64,000 nucleotides of DNA, from the NCBI RefSeq assembly GCF_001509795.1, contig NZ_LLZN01000062.1:1-64000 (forward strand), in the 5' to 3' direction. The notes under the pieces were generated by a model. It did not search any database and was not told the origin of the DNA. It was given only the letters and a program-made list of their open reading frames with translations. Position 1 is the stretch's first letter; each line of letters starts with the position of its first letter. This DNA comes from Streptomyces sp. NRRL WC-3605 (GTDB taxonomy: Bacteria > Actinomycetota > Actinomycetes > Streptomycetales > Streptomycetaceae). This document shows, one piece after another, positions 44,711 through 53,035 of this stretch. A program made the translations under genes and the position numbers.

Positions 44711-45325
44711 ATGGCCACCAGAACCGACGCCCCCACCCGCCGCGAGCAGATCCTCAAGGAGGCCGCGCGGCTCTTCGCCGAGCGCGGCTTCCACGGCGTC
44801 GGTGTCGACGAGATAGGCGCCGCGGTCGGCATCAGCGGCCCCGGCCTCTACCGGCACTTCCCCGGCAAGGACGCGATGCTCGCCGAGCTGCTGGTCGGGA
44901 TCAGCGGCCGGCTGCTGACGGGCGCGAAGCGGCGTCTGGCGGAGGCGGACGGGGTGCCGGCGGAGGAGGTCCTCGACTCCCTGATCGAGGGCCACATCGA
45001 CTTCGCCCTCGACGACCGCCCCCTGATCACCCTGCACGACCGTGAGCTGGACCGCCTGCGCGACAGCGACCGCAAGCTCGTGCGCCAGCTCCAGCGGCAG
45101 TACGTCGAGCTGTGGGTGGAGGTGGTGCGCCGGGTCTATCCGGAGCTCACCGAGCCGGCCGCCCGCTCGGCCGTGCACTCGGTGTTCGGCCTGCTGAACT
45201 CCACCCCGCACCTGGGCCGTCCGGGTGTCCTGCCAGGGCGCGGGACCATGGCGGGCCTGCTGCACCGGATGGCGCGCGGGGCCTTCGGGGCGGCCGGGGA
45301 CGGGGCGCGCACGCCGGCGGAGTGA
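44711..45325 (+). CDS. TetR-family regulator of leucine/acyl-CoA catabolism
   Basis: A 204-residue TetR protein. The N-terminal HTH is at about 12-58 (RREQILKEAARLFAERGFHG, GPGLYRHFPGKDAML). The C-terminal ligand domain is all-helical with no Cys or metal motif. It is divergent from the carboxylase operon, with two dyads between, and upstream of a second acyl-CoA dehydrogenase, so it probably senses an acyl-CoA and represses both directions. Confidence 0.88.
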   Translation: MATRTDAPTRREQILKEAARLFAERGFHGVGVDEIGAAVGISGPGLYRHFPGKDAMLAELLVGISGRLLTGAKRRLAEADGVPAEEVLDSLIEGHIDFALDDRPLITLHDRELDRLRDSDRKLVRQLQRQYVELWVEVVRRVYPELTEPAARSAVHSVFGLLNSTPHLGRPGVLPGRGTMAGLLHRMARGAFGAAGDGARTPAE

Positions 45326-45381
45326 CGAGCGTTACGGTCGTTCCACCCTGGACGTTCTTCGCTACCCGCCGGTACCTTTGA

Positions 45382-45399
45382 TGAGCAAGCGCTTAGACA
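45382..45399. promoter_or_regulatory. operator-like palindrome before the second acyl-CoA dehydrogenase
   Basis: TGAGCAAGCGCTTAGACA with the perfect core AAGCGCTT, inside a wider GGTAC...GTACC inverted repeat (45371-45405). Sites of the AGCAAGCGCTTGCT type are bound by TetR repressors of fatty-acid and acyl-CoA genes in actinobacteria. It differs from dyads 1 and 2, so another regulator may act here. Confidence 0.45.
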
Positions 45400-45421
45400 T
45401 GTACCGGTGGAGGTGGACGGC

Positions 45422-46579
45422 GTGCGCCGTACGGTGTTCAACGAGGATCACGAGGCGTTCCGGGAGACCATCCGCGCCTTCATCGAGGCCGAGGTCGTCC
45501 CGGTCTACGACGAGTGGTTCGCGGCGGGCCAGGCGCCCCGCGACTTCTACTACAAGCTCGCCGAGCTGGGCGTCTTCGGCATCCGCGTCGACGAGGAGTA
45601 CGGCGGCGCCGGCATCGACTCGTACAAGTTCGAGGCGATCATGTACGAGGAGACCGCCCGCGCCGGTGTGCAGTTCGGCGGCTCCGGCGTGCACGTGCTG
45701 CTCGGCCTGCCGTACCTCAAGATGCTCGCCACCGACGAGCAGAAGAAGCGCTACCTGCCGAAGTTCGTCTCCGGCGAGGAGATGTGGGCGCTGGCGATGA
45801 CCGAGCCGGGCACCGGCTCCGACCTCGCGGGCATGAAGACCACCGCCAAGCTCTCCGAGGACGGCACGCACTACGTCCTCAACGGCTCCAAGACCTTCAT
45901 CACCGGCGGTGTGCACGCCGACCGGGTGATCGTGTGCGCCCGCACCGCCGCGCCCACCGCCGAGGACCGCCGCCACGGCATCTCCCTGTTCGCCGTCGAC
46001 ACCAAGTCCGAGGGCTACTCCATCGGCCGCAAGCTGGACAAGCTGGGCCTGCGCACCTCCGACACCGCCGAGCTCGCGTTCGTCGACGTCAAGGTGCCCG
46101 TCGAGGACCTGCTCGGCGAGGAGAACAAGGGCTTCTACTACCTCGGCCACAACCTCGCCTCGGAGCGCTGGGGCATCGCCTACGGCGCCTACGCCCAGGC
46201 CAAGGCCGCCGTCCGGTTCGCCAAGCAGTACGTGCAGGAGCGCACCGTCTTCGGCAAGCCGGTCGCGTCCTTCCAGAACACCAAGTTCGAGCTGGCCGCC
46301 TGCCAGGCCGAGGTGGACGCCGCCGAGGCCGTCGCCGACCGCGCGCTGGAGGCCCTGGACGCCGGTGAGCTGACGCCCGCCGAGGCCGCCTCCGCGAAGC
46401 TGTTCTGCACCGAGGTCGCCCACCGGGTGATCGACCGCTGCCTCCAGCTGCACGGCGGCTACGGCTTCATGAACGAGTACCCGATCGCGCGCCTGTACGC
46501 GGACAACCGCGTCAACCGCATCTACGGCGGGACCAGCGAGATCATGAAGACGATCATCGCGAAGGACATGGGCCTGTAA
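45422..46579 (+). CDS. acyl-CoA dehydrogenase
   Basis: A 385-residue FAD enzyme of the short/branched-chain acyl-CoA dehydrogenase type. Family signatures are ALAMTEPGTGSDLAGMKTTA and LHGGYGFMNEYPIARLYADN with YGGTSEIMKTIIAKDMGL. I chose GTG 45422, which has GGAGG 8 bases upstream; GTG 45407 and 45413 are in frame without a good site. Substrate not determinable; a branched-chain or medium-chain acyl-CoA is plausible. Followed at 35 bases by a thioesterase gene, probably one operon. Confidence 0.9.
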   Translation: MRRTVFNEDHEAFRETIRAFIEAEVVPVYDEWFAAGQAPRDFYYKLAELGVFGIRVDEEYGGAGIDSYKFEAIMYEETARAGVQFGGSGVHVLLGLPYLKMLATDEQKKRYLPKFVSGEEMWALAMTEPGTGSDLAGMKTTAKLSEDGTHYVLNGSKTFITGGVHADRVIVCARTAAPTAEDRRHGISLFAVDTKSEGYSIGRKLDKLGLRTSDTAELAFVDVKVPVEDLLGEENKGFYYLGHNLASERWGIAYGAYAQAKAAVRFAKQYVQERTVFGKPVASFQNTKFELAACQAEVDAAEAVADRALEALDAGELTPAEAASAKLFCTEVAHRVIDRCLQLHGGYGFMNEYPIARLYADNRVNRIYGGTSEIMKTIIAKDMGL

Positions 46580-46614
46580 GGCCCCTGACGTTCCCTGCCA
46601 GTAGAAAAGGTGCC

Positions 46615-47487
46615 ATGAACGAGGCACTTCAGAGCCTCCTCGATCTGCTCGACCTGGAGCAGATCGAGGTGGACATCTTCCGCGGCCGGTCCCAGTCCGC
46701 CGTCGTCCCGCGTGTCTTCGGCGGACAGGTCGCGGCCCAGGCGCTCGTCGCCGCGGGCCGCACGGTGCCCGCGGACCGGCCCGCCCACTCCCTGCACGCG
46801 TACTTCCTGCGCATGGGGGACCCTGGCGCGCCCATCGTCTACAACGTCGACCGCATGCGCGACGGGCGTTCCTTCACCACCCGCCGGGTGGTCGCCGTCC
46901 AGCACGGCAAGCCGATCTTCGCGCTGTCGGCGTCCTTCCAGACGTACGAGGACGGCCTGGACCACCAGGCCCCGATGCCGCCCGCGCCCGACCCGGCGTC
47001 GCTGCCCACCTCCGAGGAGCGGCTGCGCGGCTACGGGCACCTCGACCCGGCGGTCGTCGAGCGGTTCCTGGAGGCCCGCCGGGCGGTCGACCTGCGCTAC
47101 GTCGACGAGCCGCCGTACGGCCGTTACGGCGAGCCGCGCGAACCGCACTCCCAGGTCTGGTTCCGCACCAACGGCAAACTCGCCGACGACCCCCTGCTGC
47201 ACGTCGTACTCGCGACCTACGTCTCGGACATGACCCTGCTCGACTCCGTGCTGCTCGCGCACGGACGGGGCGGCTGGGCGGTCGGCGACGTCGTCGGCGC
47301 CTCCCTGGACCACGCCATGTGGTTCCACCGCCCGTTCCGCGCCGACGAATGGCTCCTGTACGACCAGGAGTCCCCGTCGGCCCACGGCGGCCGCGGCCTC
47401 GGCCAGGCCCGCATCTACACCCAGGACGGCCGCCTGGCGGTCTCGGTCATCCAGGAGGGCGTGGTCCGCGTTCCGCGCGCGGACTGA
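46615..47487 (+). CDS. tesB: acyl-CoA thioesterase II
   Basis: A 290-residue double-hotdog thioesterase of the TesB family that hydrolyses medium- and long-chain acyl-CoA. Features: FRGRSQSAVVPRVFGGQVAA in the first hotdog, RRVVAVQHGKPIFALSASFQ, and SLDHAMWFHRPFRADEWLLY in the second hotdog with the conserved D and the HRPFRADEWL signature. Co-directional with the acyl-CoA dehydrogenase. Confidence 0.93.
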   Translation: MNEALQSLLDLLDLEQIEVDIFRGRSQSAVVPRVFGGQVAAQALVAAGRTVPADRPAHSLHAYFLRMGDPGAPIVYNVDRMRDGRSFTTRRVVAVQHGKPIFALSASFQTYEDGLDHQAPMPPAPDPASLPTSEERLRGYGHLDPAVVERFLEARRAVDLRYVDEPPYGRYGEPREPHSQVWFRTNGKLADDPLLHVVLATYVSDMTLLDSVLLAHGRGGWAVGDVVGASLDHAMWFHRPFRADEWLLYDQESPSAHGGRGLGQARIYTQDGRLAVSVIQEGVVRVPRAD

Positions 47488-47506
47488 CCCCCGGGGCGGG
47501 GGACGG

Positions 47507-47902
47507 TCAGGCGCCCGCCGTGGCGGGCTCGATGTCCCCCGCGAAGACGATCATCTGGTCGATCAGGCCCCGCCGCAGATGGACGACGTCCGTCCCGGCC
47601 AGCCGCGGCCCGCCGCCGGGCGTGGTGAAGACCCACCGGTAGCGGGCCCACTCGCCGGGCATGTCCACCCCCGAGCAGCGCACCATGGTGCCGGGCCCGG
47701 CCGGGTGGCGGCGCAGCTCCAGCACGAACCGCTCGACCGCCTCCACGCCCTCGCTGCGTCCCAGCGGTCCCCAGAAGACCACGTCGGACGTGAGGGCCTG
47801 GGCCAGCAGTTCGGTCACGTGCCGGTCGTCCGGGACGTTGAAGGCGGACAGGAACATGTCGATCGCCGACTCGGCGGCTGCTTCCTCCATGCCCTCAGTC
47901 AT
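47507..47902 (-). CDS. SnoaL-like (NTF2-fold) protein
   Basis: A 131-residue single-domain protein with the cone-shaped NTF2/SnoaL layout: an N-terminal helix (IDMFLSAFNVPDDRHVTELL), LTSDVVFWGPLG, EGVEAVERFVLELRR and paired strands (GEWARYRWVFTT, AGTDVVHLRRGLIDQMIVFA). The family includes polyketide cyclases, isomerases and non-enzymatic binders. It looks like a general helper or small-molecule binder, convergent with tesB. ATG 47902 is the first start; ATG 47890 is also possible. Confidence 0.75.
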   Translation of the reverse strand: MTEGMEEAAAESAIDMFLSAFNVPDDRHVTELLAQALTSDVVFWGPLGRSEGVEAVERFVLELRRHPAGPGTMVRCSGVDMPGEWARYRWVFTTPGGGPRLAGTDVVHLRRGLIDQMIVFAGDIEPATAGA

Positions 47903-47964
47903 ATCAGCCGCCGCGCCCCGCCCGGCCCGAACGGGCGGGTGCCGTGCGCCGGTTCGGGCACGCC

Positions 47965-48768
47965 TCAGGCGTCGCCCAGGCCCGCCTCCGACAGGAGGTA
48001 CGCCGTCATCGGGTCGTAGTGGCGGGGGCTGACCACGTGGTCGTCCAGGGGGACGGCCACCTGGAGCGTGCCCTCGGACTCGGCGAGGAACAGGGCCGGG
48101 TCGTTGCAGTCCGCGTAGCCGACGGAGTCCACGCCGTGCTGGGCCGCGTACCCCGCCCAGCCGTGGTCGGCGACCACGAGGTCGGGCAGCGGGCGGCCCT
48201 CGCGCTCCAGGCCGGTGAGGATCGCCTTCATCGGGTCGCCGGAGTGCGTGTGCCACAGGGAGGCACCGTGCTCCAGGACGGCCACGTCGGCGAACTGCAC
48301 GACGTAACCCTCCTCGGTCTGCAGGCCCTCGGGGATGACGACGATCTCGCAGCCGGCGGCGCGCAGCGCCGCGGCCGTCGCGCGGTGGACGTCCAGCAGG
48401 CCCCCGGGGTGGCCCGTCGCGAACAGCACCCGCTGCGAGCCGTCGGCCGCCTTGCGCAGCCGGGCCGCCATGCGCTCCAGCGCGGCCACCGTCAGCTCCG
48501 GGTCGATGGTGTCCTGGCCGTGGCGGTGCTCGGCGTCGTCGTTCACGCCGACGCGCTCCGCCATCACCGCCAGCACGTCCTGCTCGTCGGTCCAGCGGTC
48601 GCCGAGCTCCAGGCCGAGCCAGTAGTGGCGGTTGCCGTTCGCCAGCTGACGGTAGTGGGAGAGGTTGTTCTCGCGGGGGGTCGCGACGTCGCCCGCGATG
48701 CGGGTGCGGACGAGGTGGTCGACGAGCTCGGCGCGGCTGGGTGTCCCGGGTATCGGCATGGTTCCCAT
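47965..48768 (-). CDS. conserved protein annotated in relatives as phosphatase
   Basis: A 267-residue cytoplasmic protein. Segments that look conserved are NNLSHYRQLANGNRHYWLGL, VLFATGHPGGLLDVH, LWHTHSGDPMKAIL and VVADHGWAGYAAQHG, all rich in His and Asp, which could bind metal. I recall this family being labelled phosphatase in Streptomyces genomes, but I see no DxD, RHG or PTP signature. Two closely spaced starts (48768 and 48759) are equally possible. It stands directly downstream of the PucR-type regulator on the same strand. Confidence 0.65.
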   Translation of the reverse strand: MGTMPIPGTPSRAELVDHLVRTRIAGDVATPRENNLSHYRQLANGNRHYWLGLELGDRWTDEQDVLAVMAERVGVNDDAEHRHGQDTIDPELTVAALERMAARLRKAADGSQRVLFATGHPGGLLDVHRATAAALRAAGCEIVVIPEGLQTEEGYVVQFADVAVLEHGASLWHTHSGDPMKAILTGLEREGRPLPDLVVADHGWAGYAAQHGVDSVGYADCNDPALFLAESEGTLQVAVPLDDHVVSPRHYDPMTAYLLSEAGLGDA

Positions 48769-48821
48769 TGTGAGGCAGGCGGCGTGCCCGGACTCCTGCT
48801 CCGGAGCGCGTGCGACGCGGG

Positions 48822-50303
48822 TCACTGGCCTGAATCGGACGCTTCGGCATGGCGCAGGGCGAACCACAGCTCCATCCGGACGTCCGCGTCGTCCAGGTCG
48901 GCCTCCAGCAGCGCCGCGCACCGGGCGATCCGCTGCCGCACGGTGTTGCGGTGCACGGACAGCGCCACCGCCGTGCGGTCCCAGCTGCCGTGCAGCGACA
49001 GCCAGGTGCGCAAGGTGTCCGCGAGGGTGCCGGTCAGAGGTGCGAGCAGGGCGCGGGCGTGGTCCCGCGCCGCGTCCCCGGGGACCAGGTCGGCCAGGGC
49101 CGGACGGTGCGTGCCGTGCCGGGACAGCGGCGTACGGGTGGCCCGCGCCCGGGCCAGCGCCCGGGCCGCCTGGGTGTCCGCCGCCCGCCACTCCCCGGCC
49201 GGCACCGGGGCGCTCACCCCGAGCGTCCAGCCGGGCTGGGCCTCGGGTGCCCGGTCCGCCGGGACGACGACGCGTACGACGTCCCGCCCCAGGTCGACCA
49301 GGGGAGTGCCGAACGCGGCGCCCAGCGCGGACGCGGCCACCGGGTCGCACGGGGGCGTGTCCGGCGCCGCGTGCACCACCAGCCAGGTCTCCGCGCCCAG
49401 CAGCGGCGCCACCGTGTGCGGCTCCGCCCCGAGCAGCAGCCGCACCAGGGCGGAGGAGCGGGCCGCCCCCGAGCCGCTCTGGTGCTCGCCGGTGAGCAGG
49501 GACAGCAGGACGGCGGCGACGGAGGCGACGGTGTGGTCCCCGGACCGGTCGCGCGGCGCGGCCACCCCGAGCACGAAGCCGTGCCCGGCGCCCAGCGCGT
49601 AGGCGGCGAGACGGGTGTCGCCGGCCGTGTCGGTGGCGGAGGCGGGCGTGCCGGGCCCCGTGGGCCGTACGACCGCCGCGAGCGCGGCCAGCGCCTGACC
49701 GGCCGCCGGGTCCACCGCCCGGCCCGCCGCGGCGACCCGCGTCCCCTCGGGGCCGTACAGGACGGCGTGCCCGCCCACCCGCCGGGCGAGCTGCCGCAGC
49801 ACCGCCCGCACCGGGTCGGGGCGCGCGGCGGCGGCCGCCAGGCTCTGCTGGGCCTCGGTCACGCGCCGCAGCTCGGCGAGGCGGGCCTGTGCCATGAGCT
49901 GCCACACCGCGCGCGCGATCCCGGAGAACGTGGTGCGCGGCGGCACCTCCAGCAGCGGCAGTCCGTGGGCGTCGCAGGCCTCGACGAGGGCGCGCGGCAC
50001 GGTGTCGTGCACGGGCGCGAGCCCGAAGCCCAGGGCGGCACCCCCGGCCGCGACGATCCGCGCCACGTAGTCGTCGAAGTACGTCCCCGTCCCGGCCGCC
50101 TCGGGCACGTGCACGCCTGCCGACAGCAGCAGCTCGCCGCCCAGCAGATAGGGATAGGGATCGGCCATCTCCGAGGTGTGCGCCCAGTGGATCACCGTGT
50201 CCGCGTCCATGGGCCCGGCGATCTGGCGCAGCCCCAGGTCCTCACGGGCCAGCAGCGCGGACAGCGGTACGGGCGGGGTGGGCGGAACCGCGTGGTCCGG
50301 CAT
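48822..50303 (-). CDS. PucR-family transcriptional regulator
   Basis: A 493-residue regulator. The N-terminal PucR domain (PLSALLAREDLGLRQIAG, YPYLLGGELLLSAGV, HGLPLLEVPPRTTFSGIARA) is followed by a GAF-like middle and a C-terminal PucR HTH (LRTWLSLHGSWDRTAVALSV HRNTVRQRIARC). PucR proteins control purine, amino-acid or polyamine catabolism. The start ATG 50303 has GGAGGAACC upstream. It is divergent from the symporter-ureohydrolase-ThDP unit, which is its most likely target. Confidence 0.88.
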   Translation of the reverse strand: MPDHAVPPTPPVPLSALLAREDLGLRQIAGPMDADTVIHWAHTSEMADPYPYLLGGELLLSAGVHVPEAAGTGTYFDDYVARIVAAGGAALGFGLAPVHDTVPRALVEACDAHGLPLLEVPPRTTFSGIARAVWQLMAQARLAELRRVTEAQQSLAAAAARPDPVRAVLRQLARRVGGHAVLYGPEGTRVAAAGRAVDPAAGQALAALAAVVRPTGPGTPASATDTAGDTRLAAYALGAGHGFVLGVAAPRDRSGDHTVASVAAVLLSLLTGEHQSGSGAARSSALVRLLLGAEPHTVAPLLGAETWLVVHAAPDTPPCDPVAASALGAAFGTPLVDLGRDVVRVVVPADRAPEAQPGWTLGVSAPVPAGEWRAADTQAARALARARATRTPLSRHGTHRPALADLVPGDAARDHARALLAPLTGTLADTLRTWLSLHGSWDRTAVALSVHRNTVRQRIARCAALLEADLDDADVRMELWFALRHAEASDSGQ

Positions 50304-50401
50304 GGATGGTTCCTCCACTCACGGAGTTCCGAATGGATGAAACGTACACTTCGCAGCCGCTTTCCGGCCACCTACTGTCGGTCCAGTCCGGTGGCCGCGG
50401 A

Positions 50402-50443
50402 TGGGGGTCCCCCCGCGCGAGCGGGTTCGAGCGTGGGGGAGGG
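50402..50443. repeat. dispersed palindromic intergenic repeat of Streptomyces type
   Basis: The segment begins TGGGGGTCCCCCCGCGCGAG and ends GCGTGGGGGAGGG. It can fold as CCCCCGCGC with GCGTGGGGG (one G-T pair) around a TCGAGC-like loop. Many Streptomyces intergenic regions carry near-identical copies of such an element (GGGGGTCCCCC... GAGCG... GGGGGAGG); this is from recollection. It lies between the PucR gene and the symporter. Confidence 0.55.
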
Positions 50444-50524
50444 CGGTTGTCCCCGCCGGCGCGCCGGTCGTCCCCACCCCACTGCACGACACGCCACCGG
50501 GATGTGCGCGAAGGAGGCCCCACC

Positions 50525-51997
50525 ATGGCCGTCGACTACACCGTGATCGTCGTCTATCTGGCCGGCATGCTGGCCATGGGCTGGTGGGGCATGCGCCGCG
50601 CCAGGTCCAAGAGCGAGTTCCTGGTCGCCGGACGCCGGCTCGGCCCCGCGATGTACTCCGGCACCATGGCGGCGATCGTCCTCGGCGGCGCGTCCACCAT
50701 CGGAGGCGTCGGCCTCGGCTACCAGTACGGCCTCTCCGGCGCCTGGATGGTCTTCACCATCGGCCTCGGCCTGCTCGCCCTCTCGGTCTTCTTCTCCGCG
50801 CGGATCGCCCGGCTGAAGGTCTACACCGTCTCCGAGATGCTGGACCTGCGCTACGGCGGCCGGGCCGGTGTCATCTCCGGTGTCGTCATGTGGGCGTACA
50901 CCCTGATGCTCGCCGTCACCTCGACCATCGCCTACGCCACGATCTTCGACGTGCTGTTCGACATGAACCGCACCCTCGCGATCGTCCTCGGCGGCTCCAT
51001 CGTCGTCGCCTACTCGACGCTCGGCGGCATGTGGTCGATCACCCTGACCGACATGGTGCAGTTCGTGGTCAAGACGATCGGTGTGCTCCTGCTCCTGCTG
51101 CCCATCGCCGTCGTCAAGGCCGGCGGGTTCGGCGAGATGAGGGCGAAGCTGCCGACCGGGTACTTCGACCCGCTGGGCATCGGCGGCGAGACGATCTTCA
51201 CCTACGTCCTGATCTACACCTTCGGCATGCTCATCGGGCAGGACATCTGGCAGCGCGTGTTCACCGCCCGCAGCGACACCACCGCCAAGTGGGGCGGCAC
51301 CGTCGGAGGCACCTACTGCCTCGCCTACGCCCTCGCCGGCGCGGTCATCGGCACCGCGGCCAAGGTGCTGTACCCGGACCTCTCCAGCGCCGACGACGCC
51401 TTCGCGACCATCGTCAAGGACGAGCTGCCCATGGGCGTGCGCGGCCTGGTGCTGGCCGCCGCCCTGGCCGCCGTGATGTCGACCTCCTCCGGCGCGCTCA
51501 TCGCCTGCGCGACCGTCGCCAACAACGACATCTGGGCGCGGCTGCGCGGGGTGGTCCGCCCCGACGACGGAGAGGCGCACGACGAGGTGAGGGGCAACCG
51601 CGCCTTCATCCTGCTGATGGGTATCGCCGTGATCGGCACGGCCATCGCGCTGAACAACGTCGTCGAGGCCCTCACGGTCGCCTACAACCTGCTCGTCGGC
51701 GGGCTGCTCGTGCCGATCCTCGGCGGACTGCTCTGGCGCCGCGGGACCGCGCAGGGCGCGCTCGCCTCGGTCGTGGTCGGTGGTGTCGCGGTGATCACGC
51801 TGATGGCCACGCACGGCATCCTCGCCAACGAGCCGGTCTACTACGGCCTGCTGTCCTCCCTCGCCGCGTACGTCGCCGTCTCGCTGCTGACGAAGCCCAC
51901 CGACGCGGCCGTCCTCGCCGTCTGGCGCGAGCGCCTGGCCGGACGGGACCCCCGGGACGCCGAACGCGCGTCCGAACCGGTGCCGGCCGGCCAGTAG
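50525..51997 (+). CDS. sodium:solute symporter (SSS family)
   Basis: A 490-residue membrane protein with 12-13 hydrophobic segments, typical of the SSS (PutP/PanF/SGLT) family. The signature regions are EFLVAGRRLGPAMYSGTMAA, GGASTIGGVGLGYQYGLSGA and the Na-site-type ALAAVMSTSSGALIA. ATG 50525 has AAGGAGG upstream. First gene of a unit with the ureohydrolase (57 bases downstream) and the ThDP enzyme. The substrate is probably a guanidino or amino compound; inference from neighbours. Confidence 0.9.
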   Translation: MAVDYTVIVVYLAGMLAMGWWGMRRARSKSEFLVAGRRLGPAMYSGTMAAIVLGGASTIGGVGLGYQYGLSGAWMVFTIGLGLLALSVFFSARIARLKVYTVSEMLDLRYGGRAGVISGVVMWAYTLMLAVTSTIAYATIFDVLFDMNRTLAIVLGGSIVVAYSTLGGMWSITLTDMVQFVVKTIGVLLLLLPIAVVKAGGFGEMRAKLPTGYFDPLGIGGETIFTYVLIYTFGMLIGQDIWQRVFTARSDTTAKWGGTVGGTYCLAYALAGAVIGTAAKVLYPDLSSADDAFATIVKDELPMGVRGLVLAAALAAVMSTSSGALIACATVANNDIWARLRGVVRPDDGEAHDEVRGNRAFILLMGIAVIGTAIALNNVVEALTVAYNLLVGGLLVPILGGLLWRRGTAQGALASVVVGGVAVITLMATHGILANEPVYYGLLSSLAAYVAVSLLTKPTDAAVLAVWRERLAGRDPRDAERASEPVPAGQ

Positions 51998-52054
51998 AGT
52001 CATAGCCATATCACCCGCATACGCGATGAAGCGTAGGAAAGAAGGCATTTCCTC

Positions 52055-53035
52055 ATGACCAGCAACGAGACGCCCCGCGGCCCCGTCGACTCCTCCCGCG
52101 TCCCGCGGTACGCGGGCCCCGCGACCTTCGCCCGGCTCCCGCGCCTCGACGAGGTCGGCCGCGCCGACGTCGCCGTGGTCGGCGTGCCGTTCGACTCCGG
52201 CGTCTCGTACCGGCCGGGCGCCCGCTTCGGCGGCAACGCCATCCGCGAGGCGTCCCGCCTCCTGCGCCCCTACAACCCGGCCCAGGACGCCTCCCCGTTC
52301 GCCCTCGCGCAGGTCGCGGACGGCGGCGACATCGCCGTGAACCCGTTCAACATCAACGAGGCCGTCGACACGATCGAGGCCGCCGCCGACGACCTGCTCG
52401 GCACCGGCGCCCGCCTGATGACCCTCGGCGGCGACCACACCATCGCCCTGCCGCTGCTCAGGAGCGTCGCCAAGAAGCACGGCCCGGTCGCCCTGCTCCA
52501 CTTCGACGCGCACCTCGACACCTGGGACACCTACTTCGGCGCCGAGTACACCCACGGCACCCCGTTCCGCCGGGCCGTCGAGGAGGGCATCCTCGACACC
52601 TCCGCCCTCTCCCACGTCGGCACCCGGGGTCCGCTCTACGGCAAGCAGGACCTCACGGACGACGAGAAGATGGGCTTCGGCATCGTCACCTCCGCCGACG
52701 TCTACCGGCGGGGCGCCGACGAGGTCGCCGACCAGCTCCGCCAGCGCATCGGCGACCGCCCGCTGTACATCTCCATCGACATCGACTGCCTCGACCCGGC
52801 CCACGCGCCCGGCACCGGCACCCCCGAGGCGGGCGGCATGACCTCCCGCGAACTGCTGGAGATCCTGCGCGGCCTCGCCTCCTGCAACCTGGTCTCGGCG
52901 GACGTCGTCGAGGTGGCGCCCGCGTACGATCACGCGGAGATCACGTCGGTGGCCGCGTCCCACACGGCGTACGAACTGACCACGATCATGTCCCGCCAGA
53001 TCGCGGCGGCGCGCGAGGAGGACGAGGGCAAGTGA
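52055..53035 (+). CDS. speB: agmatinase-family ureohydrolase
   Basis: A 326-residue arginase/agmatinase/formiminoglutamase family enzyme that releases urea from a guanidino compound. Manganese ligands are in [10 protein letters not shown] (His), [12 protein letters not shown] (Asp/His/Asp) and [22 protein letters not shown] (Asp/Asp). Family members include agmatinase, guanidinobutyrase, guanidinopropionase and proclavaminate amidinohydrolase, and the sequence alone does not tell them apart. The next gene starts 4 bases before its end (GTGA). Confidence 0.9.
   Translation: MTSNETPRGPVDSSRVPRYAGPATFARLPRLDEVGRADVAVVGVPFDSGVSYRPGARFGGNAIREASRLLRPYNPAQDASPFALAQVADGGDIAVNPFNINEAVDTIEAAADDLLGTGARLMTLGGDHTIALPLLRSVAKKHGPVALLHFDAHLDTWDTYFGAEYTHGTPFRRAVEEGILDTSALSHVGTRGPLYGKQDLTDDEKMGFGIVTSADVYRRGADEVADQLRQRIGDRPLYISIDIDCLDPAHAPGTGTPEAGGMTSRELLEILRGLASCNLVSADVVEVAPAYDHAEITSVAASHTAYELTTIMSRQIAAAREEDEGK

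Noticed and set aside
50372-52963. An 863-codon minus-strand frame opposite the symporter and ureohydrolase
   Set aside because: Antisense shadow of two well-supported genes; composition is Asp/Gly/His/Gln noise.
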